Translations under genes and position numbers: made by a program
The notes under the pieces: generated by a model
Database searches by the model: none
Told to the model about the DNA's origin: nothing
What the model saw: only the letters and a program-made list of their open reading frames with translations
Shown here: positions 1-9,926 of the stretch, piece after piece
How the letters are laid out: each line of letters opens with the position of its first letter
How positions within the stretch are numbered: position 1 is the first letter of the stretch
From: an uncultured Sphingomonadaceae bacterium
GTDB taxonomy: Bacteria; Pseudomonadota; Alphaproteobacteria; Sphingomonadales; Sphingomonadaceae
DNA length: 49,743 nucleotides
Direction: 5' to 3'
Assembly (NCBI GenBank): GCA_938050045.1
Contig: CALLJS010000026.1
Location: 1-49,743, forward strand

Positions 1-130
1 TTCTGCATTTCTAAGGGCGATCGTTCTGAGCCTTTTGTGCTCCGCCCAGAGGGAGGGGTTAGGCCGGTCTCTCGGGCTTTTCCTCGAGGTTGACCACCTG
101 TTCGCTCTCGCGATACTTCGCTGAGGGGAA

Positions 131-1057
131 TTACACGTCAACCCGTGTTTCCGACTGTTCAATCCAAGCACTCATCTCAGAAACCGTATCGTTGAAGTGG
201 TCTTTGATTTTCGTCCTATTGAATTCTCGAACCTCCACATTCTTGATCAGTTGTGTCAATGACTGGAACAGCTTTTGTTTACCCCAAATCGCATCGGCGA
301 AGCGTGGTCTATAGACACTATCGCGCAGCTCTTGGATCGATCTTGCTCCAGTTATTGGTTTAACTTTAGAAGACGCGCCAGCCAGCCTTACGGCGTCACT
401 CTTCAAAATCCAGAGGCTATCTAATCGCCCGACGCTTTCCAGCGATGGATTGGCTGGCAAGGCGAAAAATTTTTCGAAACCTTCAACGTCACTGACTGCG
501 GACATTTTGTCTGCACACGTTAGATCAAGAGCGTCTTTCCAGAGCTTCAGATCTTTTTGCCCGCTGTAGCAGGTGGTTTTGTTTCCTGGCGTGGCTGGAT
601 CAACGATCAGCACATCATCACTGAAAAAGTGAAGGCCGCGATCAGCCAATGCAGAAACGAGTGTAGATTTCCCAGCGCCCGATGGCCCCGTGAAAGCGTG
701 GACTGCACCATGGTGAATGATAGCGCTGGCATGCAAAGGTAAAAGCTCCCTCTGATAACAAAGAACCCCCCAAGCCGCGCCGAGCAAAAACAACGCCACC
801 TCACGATCGGACGCATTACCACGACTATAAGTGATAGTTGTGCCATCACTGATAAGAAAACGGACACCATTTGGTATTGTAAGCAAAACTTGCGATTTGC
901 TTACCGAGAAAGCGGCGCCTGATTGTGTTGGGTCGGCGAGTTCTGTTGGAACACCCCCTTCGCGGATGGTCACGTCCTGACCAGCACCCACCAAATAAGG
1001 AGCGATCCGCATGCCTAAGTCAAGGTCAGCGGAAACAGTAAATGGCACGGTTGGCAT
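131..1057 (-). CDS. HPr kinase/phosphorylase-like P-loop kinase
   Basis: This 308-aa protein has the C-terminal kinase fold of the HprK/P family. LHASAI lies near residues 108-113, the Walker A loop GPSGAGKST at about 123-131 and an acidic SDDVL motif at about 146-150. Bacterial HprK phosphorylates HPr of the PTS. Stand-alone relatives like this one, lacking the N-terminal HprK domain, are common in alphaproteobacteria, often in lasso-peptide or exosortase-type loci, and their substrate is usually unknown. The start ATG overlaps the stop of a short upstream frame (TGATG), suggesting translational coupling. Base composition is visibly richer in GC than the genes to the right, so the block may be acquired. 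The remaining 130 bases to the window edge show no gene I can name. Family assignment is firm; substrate and pathway are not known. Confidence 0.85.
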   Translation of the reverse strand: MPTVPFTVSADLDLGMRIAPYLVGAGQDVTIREGGVPTELADPTQSGAAFSVSKSQVLLTIPNGVRFLISDGTTITYSRGNASDREVALFLLGAAWGVLCYQRELLPLHASAIIHHGAVHAFTGPSGAGKSTLVSALADRGLHFFSDDVLIVDPATPGNKTTCYSGQKDLKLWKDALDLTCADKMSAVSDVEGFEKFFALPANPSLESVGRLDSLWILKSDAVRLAGASSKVKPITGARSIQELRDSVYRPRFADAIWGKQKLFQSLTQLIKNVEVREFNRTKIKDHFNDTVSEMSAWIEQSETRVDV

Positions 1058-1206
1058 CAGGCTATATCCTTACTCCGGCATGATAGTGCCTTTGCATCAT
1101 GGGGCAACTGCGCATTCTGACAAAGTAAGTGCACAAGCAATGGGACATGTATGCCATCACGCCGCGACAACTCAATTATCGTCTGTTGGAAGTGGTGATG
1201 CCGCAT
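1057..1206 (-). CDS. small ORF (49 aa) coupled to the HPr-kinase-like gene
   Basis: A 49-codon frame starting at ATG 1206 ends in TGA whose last base is the first base of the kinase ATG (TGATG). The frame is open further upstream, to about 1236, without another start. The middle (IIELSRRDGIHVPLLVHLL, then LPHDAKAL) resembles the extreme N-terminus of NTP_transf_5-type nucleotidyltransferases, which often sit beside HPr-kinase-like genes. If that is right, this is a truncated remnant. The similarity is by eye only, and the frame may be non-coding. Confidence 0.3.
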   Translation of the reverse strand: MRHHHFQQTIIELSRRDGIHVPLLVHLLCQNAQLPHDAKALSCRSKDIA

Positions 1207-1322
1207 ACAAGCCCCGAACCGCGGGGCCCATCATTGCGAATGATTTGTTCAACTACGTGAACTGAAGCCGCCTTGCGACAATCATCGTAGGTCGGCAAGC
1301 GATCTCATGCTCGCGAATATGG

Positions 1323-1393
1323 AGGCCCGAGCCGGAATCGAACCGGCGTGCACGGTTTTGCAAACCGCTGCGTCACCACTCCGCCATCGGGCC
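1323..1393 (-). tRNA. tRNA-Cys (GCA)
   Basis: Read on the minus strand, the sequence folds into a full cloverleaf. The acceptor stem is GGCCCGA/TCGGGCC with discriminator T, as expected for tRNA-Cys. The anticodon loop is TTTGCAAA with anticodon GCA, and the T-arm is GCCGG-TTCGATT-CCGGC. CCA is not encoded (TCC follows). Confidence 0.97.
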
Positions 1394-1677
1394 TCATTTT
1401 TGCGGTGAGAGCGGCAGATAGCGATTCTTTTGCGCCTTGGCAATGCGCAAATGCATCACCAAGCGAATCCCCCTTCTAATTACGCGGCAATTCAATGCTT
1501 TTTAAGAGATATTAGAGTGAAATTACCGTTAATAGTTCCAAATAGCCCCTTTATCGGAAACTAATTTGGACATATAGCGATGGCACTATAGGCTATTATT
1601 GTTATTAGATAATAGAATGTTTTGCGCTAAGCCATCATCGGGTTATAGAAGCATAATATTTGATTCAGGATAGACTT

Positions 1678-2358
1678 ATGCCAAACAATGCAACCATATC
1701 TAATTTAGACAATATATCTCATTCTGGAGCTAGAGCGCGCAAAGCCATGATTGACAGCCAATTACGCCCAAATGCAGTTGAGGATAAATGGTTATTATCG
1801 GCCATGGCAGCAATAGCGCGCGAGGAATATGTTCCTACTGATTTTCGTAACTTAGCCTATATGGATCGTTCCGTTCCGCTCGGTAATGGCCGCTATTTAC
1901 CCCCCGCCCTTACAAGCGCATTAATGCTACAAAAAGCCGCAATAGCTGCAGACGATAAAATCCTTTATATTGGATCTGCTAGCGGATATAATGTCATGGT
2001 CATAGCCCAGCAAGCAGCCCATATCATAGCATTAGATACTGATATTGCACAAAAGTTAAACGCTAATAATGTAACGCAAGTCCAAGGCCCATTGCATCTT
2101 GGTGCGGCCGATCATGCCCCTTATTCTGTGGTAATAATAGAAGGCGCAATCGAACAAGTCCCCCAGACTATCATCGATCAATTAGCAGAGGGAGGCCGGC
2201 TAATTTGCGGGCTATCCAAAGGCAAAGTTAGCCATTTATGCATTGGTTATAAACGCGGTGATTCGCTAGCATTGGTGGCATTTATGGAATGTGAGATAGA
2301 GAAATTTACGGGGCATGTTGCGGTTGGTTTCGAAAAAGAAAAGGAATTTAGCTTTTGA
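1678..2358 (+). CDS. protein-L-isoaspartate O-methyltransferase-like protein
   Basis: A 226-aa protein of the PIMT/Pcm fold. The N-terminal part (ARKAMIDSQLRPNAVEDKWL) is typical of the alphaproteobacterial branch found directly upstream of tolC. The SAM-binding segment reads KILYIGSASGYNVMVIAQ where classic enzymes have an EIGTGSGY-like motif, so the usual acidic/glycine pattern is degenerate and catalytic repair of isoaspartate is not assured. ATG 1678 is preferred over the TTG at 1660 because an AGGA box lies 7 bases before it. The stop overlaps the tolC start (TTGA), indicating an operon with tolC. Family sure, activity less so. Confidence 0.85.
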   Translation: MPNNATISNLDNISHSGARARKAMIDSQLRPNAVEDKWLLSAMAAIAREEYVPTDFRNLAYMDRSVPLGNGRYLPPALTSALMLQKAAIAADDKILYIGSASGYNVMVIAQQAAHIIALDTDIAQKLNANNVTQVQGPLHLGAADHAPYSVVIIEGAIEQVPQTIIDQLAEGGRLICGLSKGKVSHLCIGYKRGDSLALVAFMECEIEKFTGHVAVGFEKEKEFSF

Positions 2359-3833
2359 ATTTGAACCGCAAGCCTCTTCATAAATTGACCTTTTATTGCT
2401 CTACTGCGCTGTTCGCTATGGCTTCATACTCTGGCGCAGCGCAGGCGCAAACATTACGCGAAGCACTAGAAATAGCCTATAAAAGCAACCCAACATTAAC
2501 AGGCGCGCGCGCTGGGCAAAAAGTCATTAATGAAAATGTTCCTCTGGCCAAAGCCAATGGCCGTCCTAGCTTGAACATTCAGAGCAATTATTTGGAAAAT
2601 GTTCGCACCAGTCCCAATAGCTTTACAGCACCTAGCCGCTTAACATCAAATGATGCAATGCTCACGGTGCCAGCATATCGCGGTGGCAGCGTCAAAAATA
2701 GCATCCGTGCTGCCAAAGTCCGTGTTCAAGCTGGCTTTGCCAATTTACGCGCCACTGAAAGCTCTATTTTTTCAAATGTTGTGGCCGCCTATATGGATGT
2801 GATACGCGATGAAGCCGTGGTGCGATTAAACCGAGCGCAAGTCGGCGTTTTAAGCGTCAACCTAGAGGCCACGCGCGATCGTTTTGAAATTGGCGATCTA
2901 ACCCGTACCGATGTAGCCCAATCCGAAGCGCGATATGCAGAAGCATTGGGCAATTTGCAAAATGCCCGCGCAAACCTGATCCGTAGCAAAGAGATTTACA
3001 TCCAATTTGTCGGCAGCGAGCCCAACGCATTAGAAGCCCCTCCGCCTTTACCCGATTTACCCGATAATCCAATAACAGCGGTGGAAATAGCCTTGGCGGA
3101 AAACCCTGATTTATTGTCCGCGCAAGCAGCGCGCAATGCCGCCAAATATGATATTAAAGCAGCCAAGGCATCGCGACTACCAACGGTGGATGCTTTTGCG
3201 CAAGGCAATTATACCAATTTCCTCAATACTTTGGGTGGTAATATTCCAGGTGCTAATTTCAGACAAGAAACGACCACCGCTACGATAGGTTTGCGTGCGA
3301 CTATTCCGCTCTATCAAGGAGGACGCCCATCAGCGCAAATTCGCCAATCGCAATCGCGCCTAAGCCAAGCGCAAGAGCAAGAAATAGCGGCAGAACGTAA
3401 TGTGATTGCCCAAACACGGGCATCGCATGCTAGCTGGAAAGCATCATTGGAATTAACCAAAGCATTTGAACGCGCGGTAGAAGCTAACACCCTATCGCTC
3501 GAAGGGGTGCGCGCTGAAAATAGTGTCGGTAATCGCACAATATTGGACATATTGAATGCCGAACAAGAATTGCTCAATAGCCGCGTTCAATTAGTAACCG
3601 CACAGCGCAATGCCTATGTCGCTGGATTCGCTCTATTGGCATCAATGGGCAAAGCCGAAGCGCGCGATTTAGGCTTAGATAAAGGTGTATTATACGATCC
3701 AATGGCTGATTATGATAAAGTCAAAAACAGTCTCAACGATTGGTCATCGCGGCCCAATCCAGAAGAGCAAGCCAGCCGCACCACCGATACGCAGCCGCAA
3801 AGTGCCCCTATCGAGCCGCTTCCAGGTAATTAA
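2355..3833 (+). CDS. tolC: TolC-family outer membrane efflux protein
   Basis: This 492-aa outer-membrane channel subunit would serve type I secretion and RND or ABC efflux. It has a signal peptide of about 31 residues ending AQA before QTLREALEIAYKSNPTL, the standard TolC opening. Two OEP repeats of long coiled-coil helices follow (about residues 30-235 and 240-450), the second starting with the ATIPLYQGGRPSAQI strand. The C-terminal 50 residues are polar and disordered. The only workable start is a TTG that overlaps the stop of the upstream methyltransferase, so translation is probably coupled. No cognate inner-membrane pump is adjacent, so it is probably a shared general channel. Confidence 0.93.
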   Translation: MNLNRKPLHKLTFYCSTALFAMASYSGAAQAQTLREALEIAYKSNPTLTGARAGQKVINENVPLAKANGRPSLNIQSNYLENVRTSPNSFTAPSRLTSNDAMLTVPAYRGGSVKNSIRAAKVRVQAGFANLRATESSIFSNVVAAYMDVIRDEAVVRLNRAQVGVLSVNLEATRDRFEIGDLTRTDVAQSEARYAEALGNLQNARANLIRSKEIYIQFVGSEPNALEAPPPLPDLPDNPITAVEIALAENPDLLSAQAARNAAKYDIKAAKASRLPTVDAFAQGNYTNFLNTLGGNIPGANFRQETTTATIGLRATIPLYQGGRPSAQIRQSQSRLSQAQEQEIAAERNVIAQTRASHASWKASLELTKAFERAVEANTLSLEGVRAENSVGNRTILDILNAEQELLNSRVQLVTAQRNAYVAGFALLASMGKAEARDLGLDKGVLYDPMADYDKVKNSLNDWSSRPNPEEQASRTTDTQPQSAPIEPLPGN

Positions 3834-4029
3834 GCTTCCGGATAATTAAATGGCGCATAATTAATACGGCCCAATTCATATATAGGCTTTAGTTAATTTA
3901 TATCTTTGACTTGAAAAGCACAGTTTTCAAAAAAAGAATGAATTTTAGCGAAACTTTTTGATTTTTGCAGGCCATTGGTTATGCAAAGATAATGATTAGG
4001 GTTAATTTGGACTTAAGGGGTAATATTTA

Positions 4030-4464
4030 ATGGCTGAACGCCAATCAGAACCCTCAATAGATGAGATATTGTCTTCGATTCGCAAAGTGATAGCGGAGGA
4101 TGATATGGTTGATAATGGTCTCAATGAAGCGGCTTTTGATACAATATCATCAACCGATGGTAGCGCATCAAAGCATGATAATGCCCAATCTGAAAATGAT
4201 GTCTTGGAATTAACGTCCATGGAAGATGATTCTCTGGTTAATCAAGAAACCGCACAAGGTTTGCGGCAGGGCCTCTCTACGCTAGCTGCGTTAAGCCAAC
4301 CAAGCGTGCGGCCACAAATCGTCCGTTCAGGCGAAACATCATTAGAAGGCCTCGTCACCGAGATGCTACGCCCAATGATGAAAGAATGGCTCGATCAAAA
4401 TTTACCACCATTGGTCGAATCAATGGTCGAACGCGAAATCAAACGCATCACCAAAAAAGACTGA
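4030..4464 (+). CDS. PopZ-like DUF2497 protein
   Basis: A 144-aa protein with the bipartite layout of the alphaproteobacterial DUF2497/PopZ family. The conserved N-terminal helix MAERQSEPSIDEILSSIRKVI comes first, then an acidic low-complexity middle (about residues 25-85) and a conserved C-terminal helical block (SLEGLVTEMLRPMMKEWLDQ onwards, about 98-144). In Caulobacter, PopZ forms a polar matrix that binds ParB and cell-cycle proteins. The family is larger than characterised PopZ, so that role is inferred. An AAGGGGT Shine-Dalgarno precedes the ATG. Its place between tolC and valS is the usual alphaproteobacterial order, apart from the S9 peptidase. Confidence 0.88.
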   Translation: MAERQSEPSIDEILSSIRKVIAEDDMVDNGLNEAAFDTISSTDGSASKHDNAQSENDVLELTSMEDDSLVNQETAQGLRQGLSTLAALSQPSVRPQIVRSGETSLEGLVTEMLRPMMKEWLDQNLPPLVESMVEREIKRITKKD

Positions 4465-4547
4465 TATTTCTGTCATAATATTCGCAAAAAATATCTGCAA
4501 AAGCTTATTTTGCTTGCGCACGAAACATGTCTTGATAATCTAGTTAA

Positions 4548-6596
4548 ATGAAAAATTATAAATATGCGGTATTGACCGCCCTCGCCAGCACTATTCCAAT
4601 ATTAACAACACCTGTCGTTCAGGCGCGTCCGATGACGGCCGAAGATTTGGCGGCGCTCAAACGTGTTGGCGCACCTGCCCTATCACCCGATGGCAAGAGC
4701 ATGGCATTCACCGTGACCAGCACCGATTTGGCAGAAAATAAACGCAACACGATATTGCACATACAAAAAGTTGAAGAAAATCAATCAACCCCTCTTGCAA
4801 CTAAAGGGTCTGCGCACAGCCCTGAATTTGCAGCGGATGGTAGTCTTTATTTCATTAGCGATGCCAGCGGTTCAGAACAGATTTGGAAACATAAAGACGG
4901 CAGGCACAGCCAAGTCAGCACTTTCAATGTCGATGTCGCAGGGTTCAAACTTTCTGCGGACAATAAAAAAATATCTATATGGGCTGACGTTTCAACGGCC
5001 TGTAATGACCTTAATTGCGACAAAGAAATAGCGGATAAAGATACGGCACTTTCTGGGCCAGGTACGGGACGCGAATATGATAAATTATTCGTGCGGCATT
5101 GGGGAAGCTGGGAAAAAGGCGAACATCATAGCCGATTATTTACCTATGATATGGGCGCAGAAGGGCTATCCAATGGCCGTCTTATCAGCAGGCAAATCGG
5201 CGATACGCCTAGCAAGCCCTTTGGCGGCGGCGAAGAGATTGCCATGACAGGCGACGCTATTTTTTATACGCTGCGCAAAGCCGATAAGGATGAACCACGC
5301 TCCACCAATTTGGATATTTATCAGGCATCCGCTGGCGGCGTTACTATCAATATCACCAAAGATAATATGGCCACCGATACCATGCCAACACCATCCCCCA
5401 ATGGCAAATATTTGGCTTATGCGGCGATGAAACGCCCAGGGTATGAGAGCGATAAGCTCATCTTAAAAATCCGCGATCTCAATAGCGGGAAAGTACGCAG
5501 TCTGACTGAAAATTGGGATCGCAGCGTTGGTTCTATCAGTTGGAGCGCAGATAGCAAAAACCTCTTTATCACGGCGCAAGATATATTGGATCATCCTGCG
5601 TATCGCATATCCGTAAAAGGGGGAGAACCTGAACGCCTGACAAAAGGCGGCAATATTAATAATATAGTGCCGCTAAAAGATGGTTCGATCATCTATACCA
5701 AAAATGATATAAATTCGCCCAATGAGATTTTTCATTATAACAAAAAATCTGGTGCGAAAAAACTCACCAATATCAATGATGCTTTGCTAGCCGAGATTGA
5801 TAAAGTGAATATACAACGCTTTGATTTTGCGGGGGCGCATGGCGATCAGATTTGGGGGCAAATTATCAAGCCTGTGAAAAATCCTAGCATCCTTGCAGGT
5901 GAAAAATTACCCGTGGCGTTTTTGGTGCATGGCGGGCCGCAAGGCAGCTTTGGTAATAGCTGGTCATTTCGTTGGAATCCCAAAGTCATAGCATCGCAAG
6001 GCTATGTAGCGCTCACTGTGGATTTCCATGGCAGCGTTGGCTATGGACAAAAATTCACCGATAGCATCAACCAAGATTGGGGCGGTAAACCATTAACCGA
6101 TTTGAAACGCGGCCTAGCCGCTGCGGCTGAAATCGATCCACAAGCCGACATTGATAATGCCTGCGCGCTCGGCGCATCCTATGGCGGCTATATGATGAAT
6201 TGGATCGCGGGTAATTGGAACGATGCTTTCAAATGTATCGTCAATCATGCGGGATTATTTGATCTGCGCCAATTTGCCTTTGAGACAGAAGAATTATGGT
6301 TTGACGAATGGGATCATGGTGGCCCTTGGTGGGTGCGTAAAGATGGTGAAAAATGGAATCCCGTCAACCATGTCACCAATTGGAAAACACCGATGCTGGT
6401 GATTCATGGTGAATTAGACTTTCGCGTCCCTTATTCGCAGAGCATCGCCGCTTTTACCGCCCTGCAACGCCAAGATATTGAATCAAAATTGCTCATATTC
6501 CCTGATGAAAATCATTGGATCAATAAACCACAAAACAGCATCCAATGGCATGAAAATATATTTAGTTGGATGGAAAAATATACAGCAGAGGAATGA
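4548..6596 (+). CDS. S9-family prolyl oligopeptidase-type peptidase, exported
   Basis: A 682-aa serine peptidase of the dipeptidyl/acylaminoacyl-peptidase class. A cleavable signal peptide (about 1-26, ending VQARP) is followed by a beta-propeller region (about 35-400) and a C-terminal alpha/beta hydrolase domain. The catalytic serine lies in GASYGGYMM (about 544), the acid in GELDFRVPYSQS (about 625) and the histidine in PDENHWI (about 656). HGGPQGSFG forms the oxyanion region. Such periplasmic enzymes trim short peptides, so a nutritional role is likely. It appears to be transcribed alone. Confidence 0.92.
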   Translation: MKNYKYAVLTALASTIPILTTPVVQARPMTAEDLAALKRVGAPALSPDGKSMAFTVTSTDLAENKRNTILHIQKVEENQSTPLATKGSAHSPEFAADGSLYFISDASGSEQIWKHKDGRHSQVSTFNVDVAGFKLSADNKKISIWADVSTACNDLNCDKEIADKDTALSGPGTGREYDKLFVRHWGSWEKGEHHSRLFTYDMGAEGLSNGRLISRQIGDTPSKPFGGGEEIAMTGDAIFYTLRKADKDEPRSTNLDIYQASAGGVTINITKDNMATDTMPTPSPNGKYLAYAAMKRPGYESDKLILKIRDLNSGKVRSLTENWDRSVGSISWSADSKNLFITAQDILDHPAYRISVKGGEPERLTKGGNINNIVPLKDGSIIYTKNDINSPNEIFHYNKKSGAKKLTNINDALLAEIDKVNIQRFDFAGAHGDQIWGQIIKPVKNPSILAGEKLPVAFLVHGGPQGSFGNSWSFRWNPKVIASQGYVALTVDFHGSVGYGQKFTDSINQDWGGKPLTDLKRGLAAAAEIDPQADIDNACALGASYGGYMMNWIAGNWNDAFKCIVNHAGLFDLRQFAFETEELWFDEWDHGGPWWVRKDGEKWNPVNHVTNWKTPMLVIHGELDFRVPYSQSIAAFTALQRQDIESKLLIFPDENHWINKPQNSIQWHENIFSWMEKYTAEE

Positions 6597-6632
6597 AATT
6601 ATTACTGCTTTAATAGTGCAGAAATGCGATGA

Positions 6633-6899
6633 GAACGCGCTCGGATAAGGGTGAAAGAAGGTGGTTATTTAATACCCGAACAGAAAATCATAGACCGCAG
6701 GATATAATCCTTCAAACAACTTAGCTGGCTTATCAATCATGTCGATCAATGTTATATTTTTGGTAATTCTGATAGAATTCTTGATGTAGTTGGTCGTAAA
6801 TTACCAGAGGGTATGCTGATTGAGCATGGATGCCCATCAGACCTTATTGAAACCCCTAAAGGCGACGGACACAAAATTATTCAAGAGTCGGACTTCTAG
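6633..6899 (+). pseudogene. zeta-toxin-like P-loop kinase, C-terminal relic
   Basis: One reading frame runs from about 6633 to the TAG at 6897-6899 and is broken only by a TAA at 6705-6707. Before the stop it reads ARIRVKEGGYLIPEQKIIDR. After it comes SFKQLSWLINHVDQCYIFGN followed by SDRILDVVGRK. This matches the conserved C-terminal half of zeta-toxin/COG4185 ATPases, whose pattern is RV..GGH.IPE..I..R...SL..L followed by DR.Y.(F/Y)DNS. The N-terminal P-loop half is absent, as is any antitoxin. The gene therefore looks dead: 5'-truncated plus one nonsense codon. The assignment is by motif pattern only. Confidence 0.6.
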
Positions 6900-6938
6900 T
6901 CCTTGGTTTTTAGGATTCTTCCGTTAAAGCATATATAT

Positions 6939-9884
6939 ATGACTATTGATAAAAATTTTGATCCTGCCGCTATTGAAACCAAATGGTATAAGCATTGGGA
7001 GAGCGAGAATAGCTTTCGCCCCGAGCGTCCCGATGCGCCCGCCTATACGATTGTGAATCCGCCGCCCAATGTAACGGGCAGTCTACATATTGGGCATGCG
7101 CTCGATAATACGTTGCAGGATATTATGATCCGCTATGAGCGGCTGCGCGGCAAAGATGCATTATGGGTGGTTGGTACCGATCATGCGGGTATCGCAACCC
7201 AAATGGTGGTCGAGCGCAAAATGGAAGCCGCTGGCGATAGGCGCAGTAATTATCGCCGCGAAGATTTCATCAAAAAAGTATGGCAATGGAAAGAAGAAAG
7301 CGGCGGCACGATAACGCGCCAGCTTCGCCGCCTTGGTTGTTCGATGGATTGGTCACGCGAGCAATTCACAATGGACCCGCATTTCACACAGGCCGTGACC
7401 AAAGTTTTTGTTGATCTTTATAATAAAGATTTAATCTATCGCGACAAAAGATTGGTCAATTGGGACCCTAAGCTGAAAACCGCAATTTCCGATTTAGAGG
7501 TAGAAACCAGAGAGATAAATGGTAATTTCTGGCGGTTCAAATATCCATTGGCCGCCGATGAAAATGGCAATGCCGTCACATTTAATGGCCCAGATGGCGC
7601 AGGCCAAGATTATATCGAGGTCGCCACCACCCGCCCCGAAACTATGCTGGCCGATATGGCGGTTGCGGTGCATCCCGATGATGAACGCTATGCCGATGTG
7701 GTTGGTAAATATGTGCAGCTACCCATTACGGGTCGCCATATTCCGATTGTGGCCGATGACCATGCCGATCCAGAGCTTGGCAGCGGTGCAGTGAAAATAA
7801 CACCAGGCCATGATTTTAACGATTTTGATGTGGGCAAACGCGCTGGTTTTGCGCCTGCTGAGATGCTGAATATGTTTGATGGCGACGCCAATGTTTGTCA
7901 AGTGAGCGATGGCCTGATCCCTGATGAATATATCGGCCTGCACCGTTTTAAGCGTGAGACAGAAAATGGCGCCAAAATCCAAGCACGCGAATTGGTTGTC
8001 AAAGCACTCAAAGAGCTTGGCCTGTTAATCCCGCATATCAGCAAAAATAAAAAGGGCGAAGAGGTGATAAGCGATGCCGAACCGCGTATCATTCAAACGC
8101 CCTATGGCGATCGCGGCGGTGTGGTGATTGAACCTTGGCTCACCGATCAATGGTATGTTGATGCGCAAACACTCGCTAAGCCAGCGATTGAAGCGGTCAA
8201 GAATGGCGATATCGAAATCGTCCCCAAAACATGGGAGAAAACCTATTTCAACTGGATGGACAATATCCAGCCATGGTGCGTTTCACGACAGCTTTGGTGG
8301 GGGCACCGCGTTCCTGTTTGGTATGGGCCAAAGCTAGAGCATGAATTCGAACATGAGCATGATTGTGAACAGGTGCATCTTGTCGCCAAAGATGAGGATG
8401 AAGTTCGCAATCTTGCCGCTGTTCGCTATTCCACAACGCCAGAAAATATTTTGATTTTTAACAACGAAGAAGAACGCACAACTGCAGAATTACAAAGTCA
8501 AAACATGTTGAAGACGATACTTGTGCGCGACAATGACGTTCTCGACACTTGGTTTTCATCGGCGCTCTGGCCCTTTGCAACATTGGGCTGGCCCGAGAAA
8601 AATGCACCATTGGTTAGCAAACATTATCCCAATGATTTGTTGATTAGCGGCTTTGACATATTATTTTTCTGGGATGCGCGCATGGCGATGCAGGGCATCG
8701 AATTTATGGGCGAAGGCGGCAAAAAGCCTATCGAGCAATCGCGCCCATGGAAGACATTATATCTGCACGGTCTGGTTCGCGCCGCCGATGGCCAGAAAAT
8801 GTCTAAATCCAAAGGCAATGTCGTCGATCCGCTGGGCCTGATTGATGAATATGGCGCCGATGCTTTGCGCTTCTTTATGGCGGCGATGGAGAGCCAAGGG
8901 CGCGACATTAAAATGGATGATGAGCGCGTCAAAGGTTATCGCAATTTCGCAACCAAGCTCTGGAACGCAGCGCGCTTTGCCCAATCCAATGGCATAAGTG
9001 CATCGCAAAGCCTATCCGCACCAACGGCATCGCTAGCCGCCAATCGCTGGATTATCGGCGAAGTGCAAGAAACGCTCATCACGCTCGACAAGGCACTGGC
9101 CGATTTGCGTTTTGATGCAGCAGCGAACACCATCTATCATTTCACATGGGATCGTTTTTGCGATTGGTATTTGGAGCTTATCAAGCCGATTATCCAAGGC
9201 GATGCTGAAGCAAGCTCAGCACAGATGCGTTCTGATGCAGAGGAAACCCGCCAAGTTGCGGGGTGGGTGCTCGACCAAATTTTGGTCATGCTGCACCCCT
9301 TTATGCCATTCATCACCGAAGAATTATGGCATGCGATGGCATCTTCTGAAAGCGGAAAATCGGCGCGTAATTATGACATCATCCTCGCCAAATGGCCCGC
9401 CCCTAAGGCGCAAATTGACGGTGATGCTAAGGCAGAGATTGATTGGATTATCGCCTTTACCAGTGCCATGCGCAGCGCGAAAAATGAACTCGGTATTGCG
9501 CCTGGTGCAAAGCTAGAGTGTATATTCCCAAACGCATTACAGGGGCGCGTCAACGCATTGCAAAGCACATTAGAGCGCGTCGCGCGGATAGCATCTTCTT
9601 CCTTTGGCGATGCCCCCGATGGTGCATCGATGCAATTGGTGGTCGATGGGCAGACGATTATTATACCGCTCGAAGGGGTAATTGACATAGAAGCGGAAAA
9701 AGCGCGTCTTGGCAAAGCTTATGAGGCGGTGAACAAAGAAGCGGGCGCGCTAAAAGGGCGTTTAAGCAATGAAAATTTCGTTGCGCGGGCAAAACCCGAA
9801 GCAGTGGAAAAAGCGAAATCTGATCTGGCCGAGAAATCATCAGAAGCCGAACGGTTGAAAACCGCTTTGGAACGGCTTGGTTGA
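6939..9884 (+). CDS. valS: valyl-tRNA synthetase
   Basis: This 981-aa cytoplasmic class I aminoacyl-tRNA synthetase charges tRNA-Val. The HIGH motif is intact ([10 protein letters not shown], His at about 50) and KMSKSKGN lies near residues 621-628. The editing (CP1) domain contains [20 protein letters not shown]-terminal coiled-coil arm of about 65 residues (from [16 protein letters not shown] to the end) is typical of ValS. ATG 6939 is preferred because the family's first helix ([17 protein letters not shown]) starts there; the upstream in-frame extension is unconserved in character. Confidence 0.97.
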   Translation: MTIDKNFDPAAIETKWYKHWESENSFRPERPDAPAYTIVNPPPNVTGSLHIGHALDNTLQDIMIRYERLRGKDALWVVGTDHAGIATQMVVERKMEAAGDRRSNYRREDFIKKVWQWKEESGGTITRQLRRLGCSMDWSREQFTMDPHFTQAVTKVFVDLYNKDLIYRDKRLVNWDPKLKTAISDLEVETREINGNFWRFKYPLAADENGNAVTFNGPDGAGQDYIEVATTRPETMLADMAVAVHPDDERYADVVGKYVQLPITGRHIPIVADDHADPELGSGAVKITPGHDFNDFDVGKRAGFAPAEMLNMFDGDANVCQVSDGLIPDEYIGLHRFKRETENGAKIQARELVVKALKELGLLIPHISKNKKGEEVISDAEPRIIQTPYGDRGGVVIEPWLTDQWYVDAQTLAKPAIEAVKNGDIEIVPKTWEKTYFNWMDNIQPWCVSRQLWWGHRVPVWYGPKLEHEFEHEHDCEQVHLVAKDEDEVRNLAAVRYSTTPENILIFNNEEERTTAELQSQNMLKTILVRDNDVLDTWFSSALWPFATLGWPEKNAPLVSKHYPNDLLISGFDILFFWDARMAMQGIEFMGEGGKKPIEQSRPWKTLYLHGLVRAADGQKMSKSKGNVVDPLGLIDEYGADALRFFMAAMESQGRDIKMDDERVKGYRNFATKLWNAARFAQSNGISASQSLSAPTASLAANRWIIGEVQETLITLDKALADLRFDAAANTIYHFTWDRFCDWYLELIKPIIQGDAEASSAQMRSDAEETRQVAGWVLDQILVMLHPFMPFITEELWHAMASSESGKSARNYDIILAKWPAPKAQIDGDAKAEIDWIIAFTSAMRSAKNELGIAPGAKLECIFPNALQGRVNALQSTLERVARIASSSFGDAPDGASMQLVVDGQTIIIPLEGVIDIEAEKARLGKAYEAVNKEAGALKGRLSNENFVARAKPEAVEKAKSDLAEKSSEAERLKTALERLG

Positions 9885-9905
9885 TTGTGATTACGCAATG
9901 ATGCT

Positions 9906-9926
9906 ATCCTGAACCAAGTTCAGGAT
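9906..9926. repeat. short palindrome (ATCCTGAAC-CAA-GTTCAGGAT)
   Basis: A perfect 9-bp inverted repeat with a 3-base loop, 22 bases after the valS stop. TCCTGAAC...GTTCAGGA palindromes are a widespread intergenic repeat type in sphingomonads and relatives. It may act as a bidirectional terminator or mRNA 3' stabiliser for valS. It runs straight into the tandem repeat that follows. Confidence 0.7.

Noticed and set aside
1140-1240. Possible lasso-peptide precursor upstream of the HPr-kinase-like gene (minus-strand frames near GLYAASPL)
   Set aside because: No leader with a conserved Thr at -2, and no cyclase, RRE or protease gene visible.
1011-1265. Plus-strand ORF of 84 codons
   Set aside because: It overlaps the HPr-kinase-like start region antisense, has no recognisable motif, and its composition follows the opposite strand.
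6708-6899. C-terminal tail of an ABC-transporter ATPase (GMLIEHGCPSDLIETPKG looks like a typical ABC ending)
   Set aside because: Extending the frame upstream through the stop gives ARIRVKEGGYLIPEQKIIDR, which fits zeta-toxin-type ATPases much better than an ABC protein.
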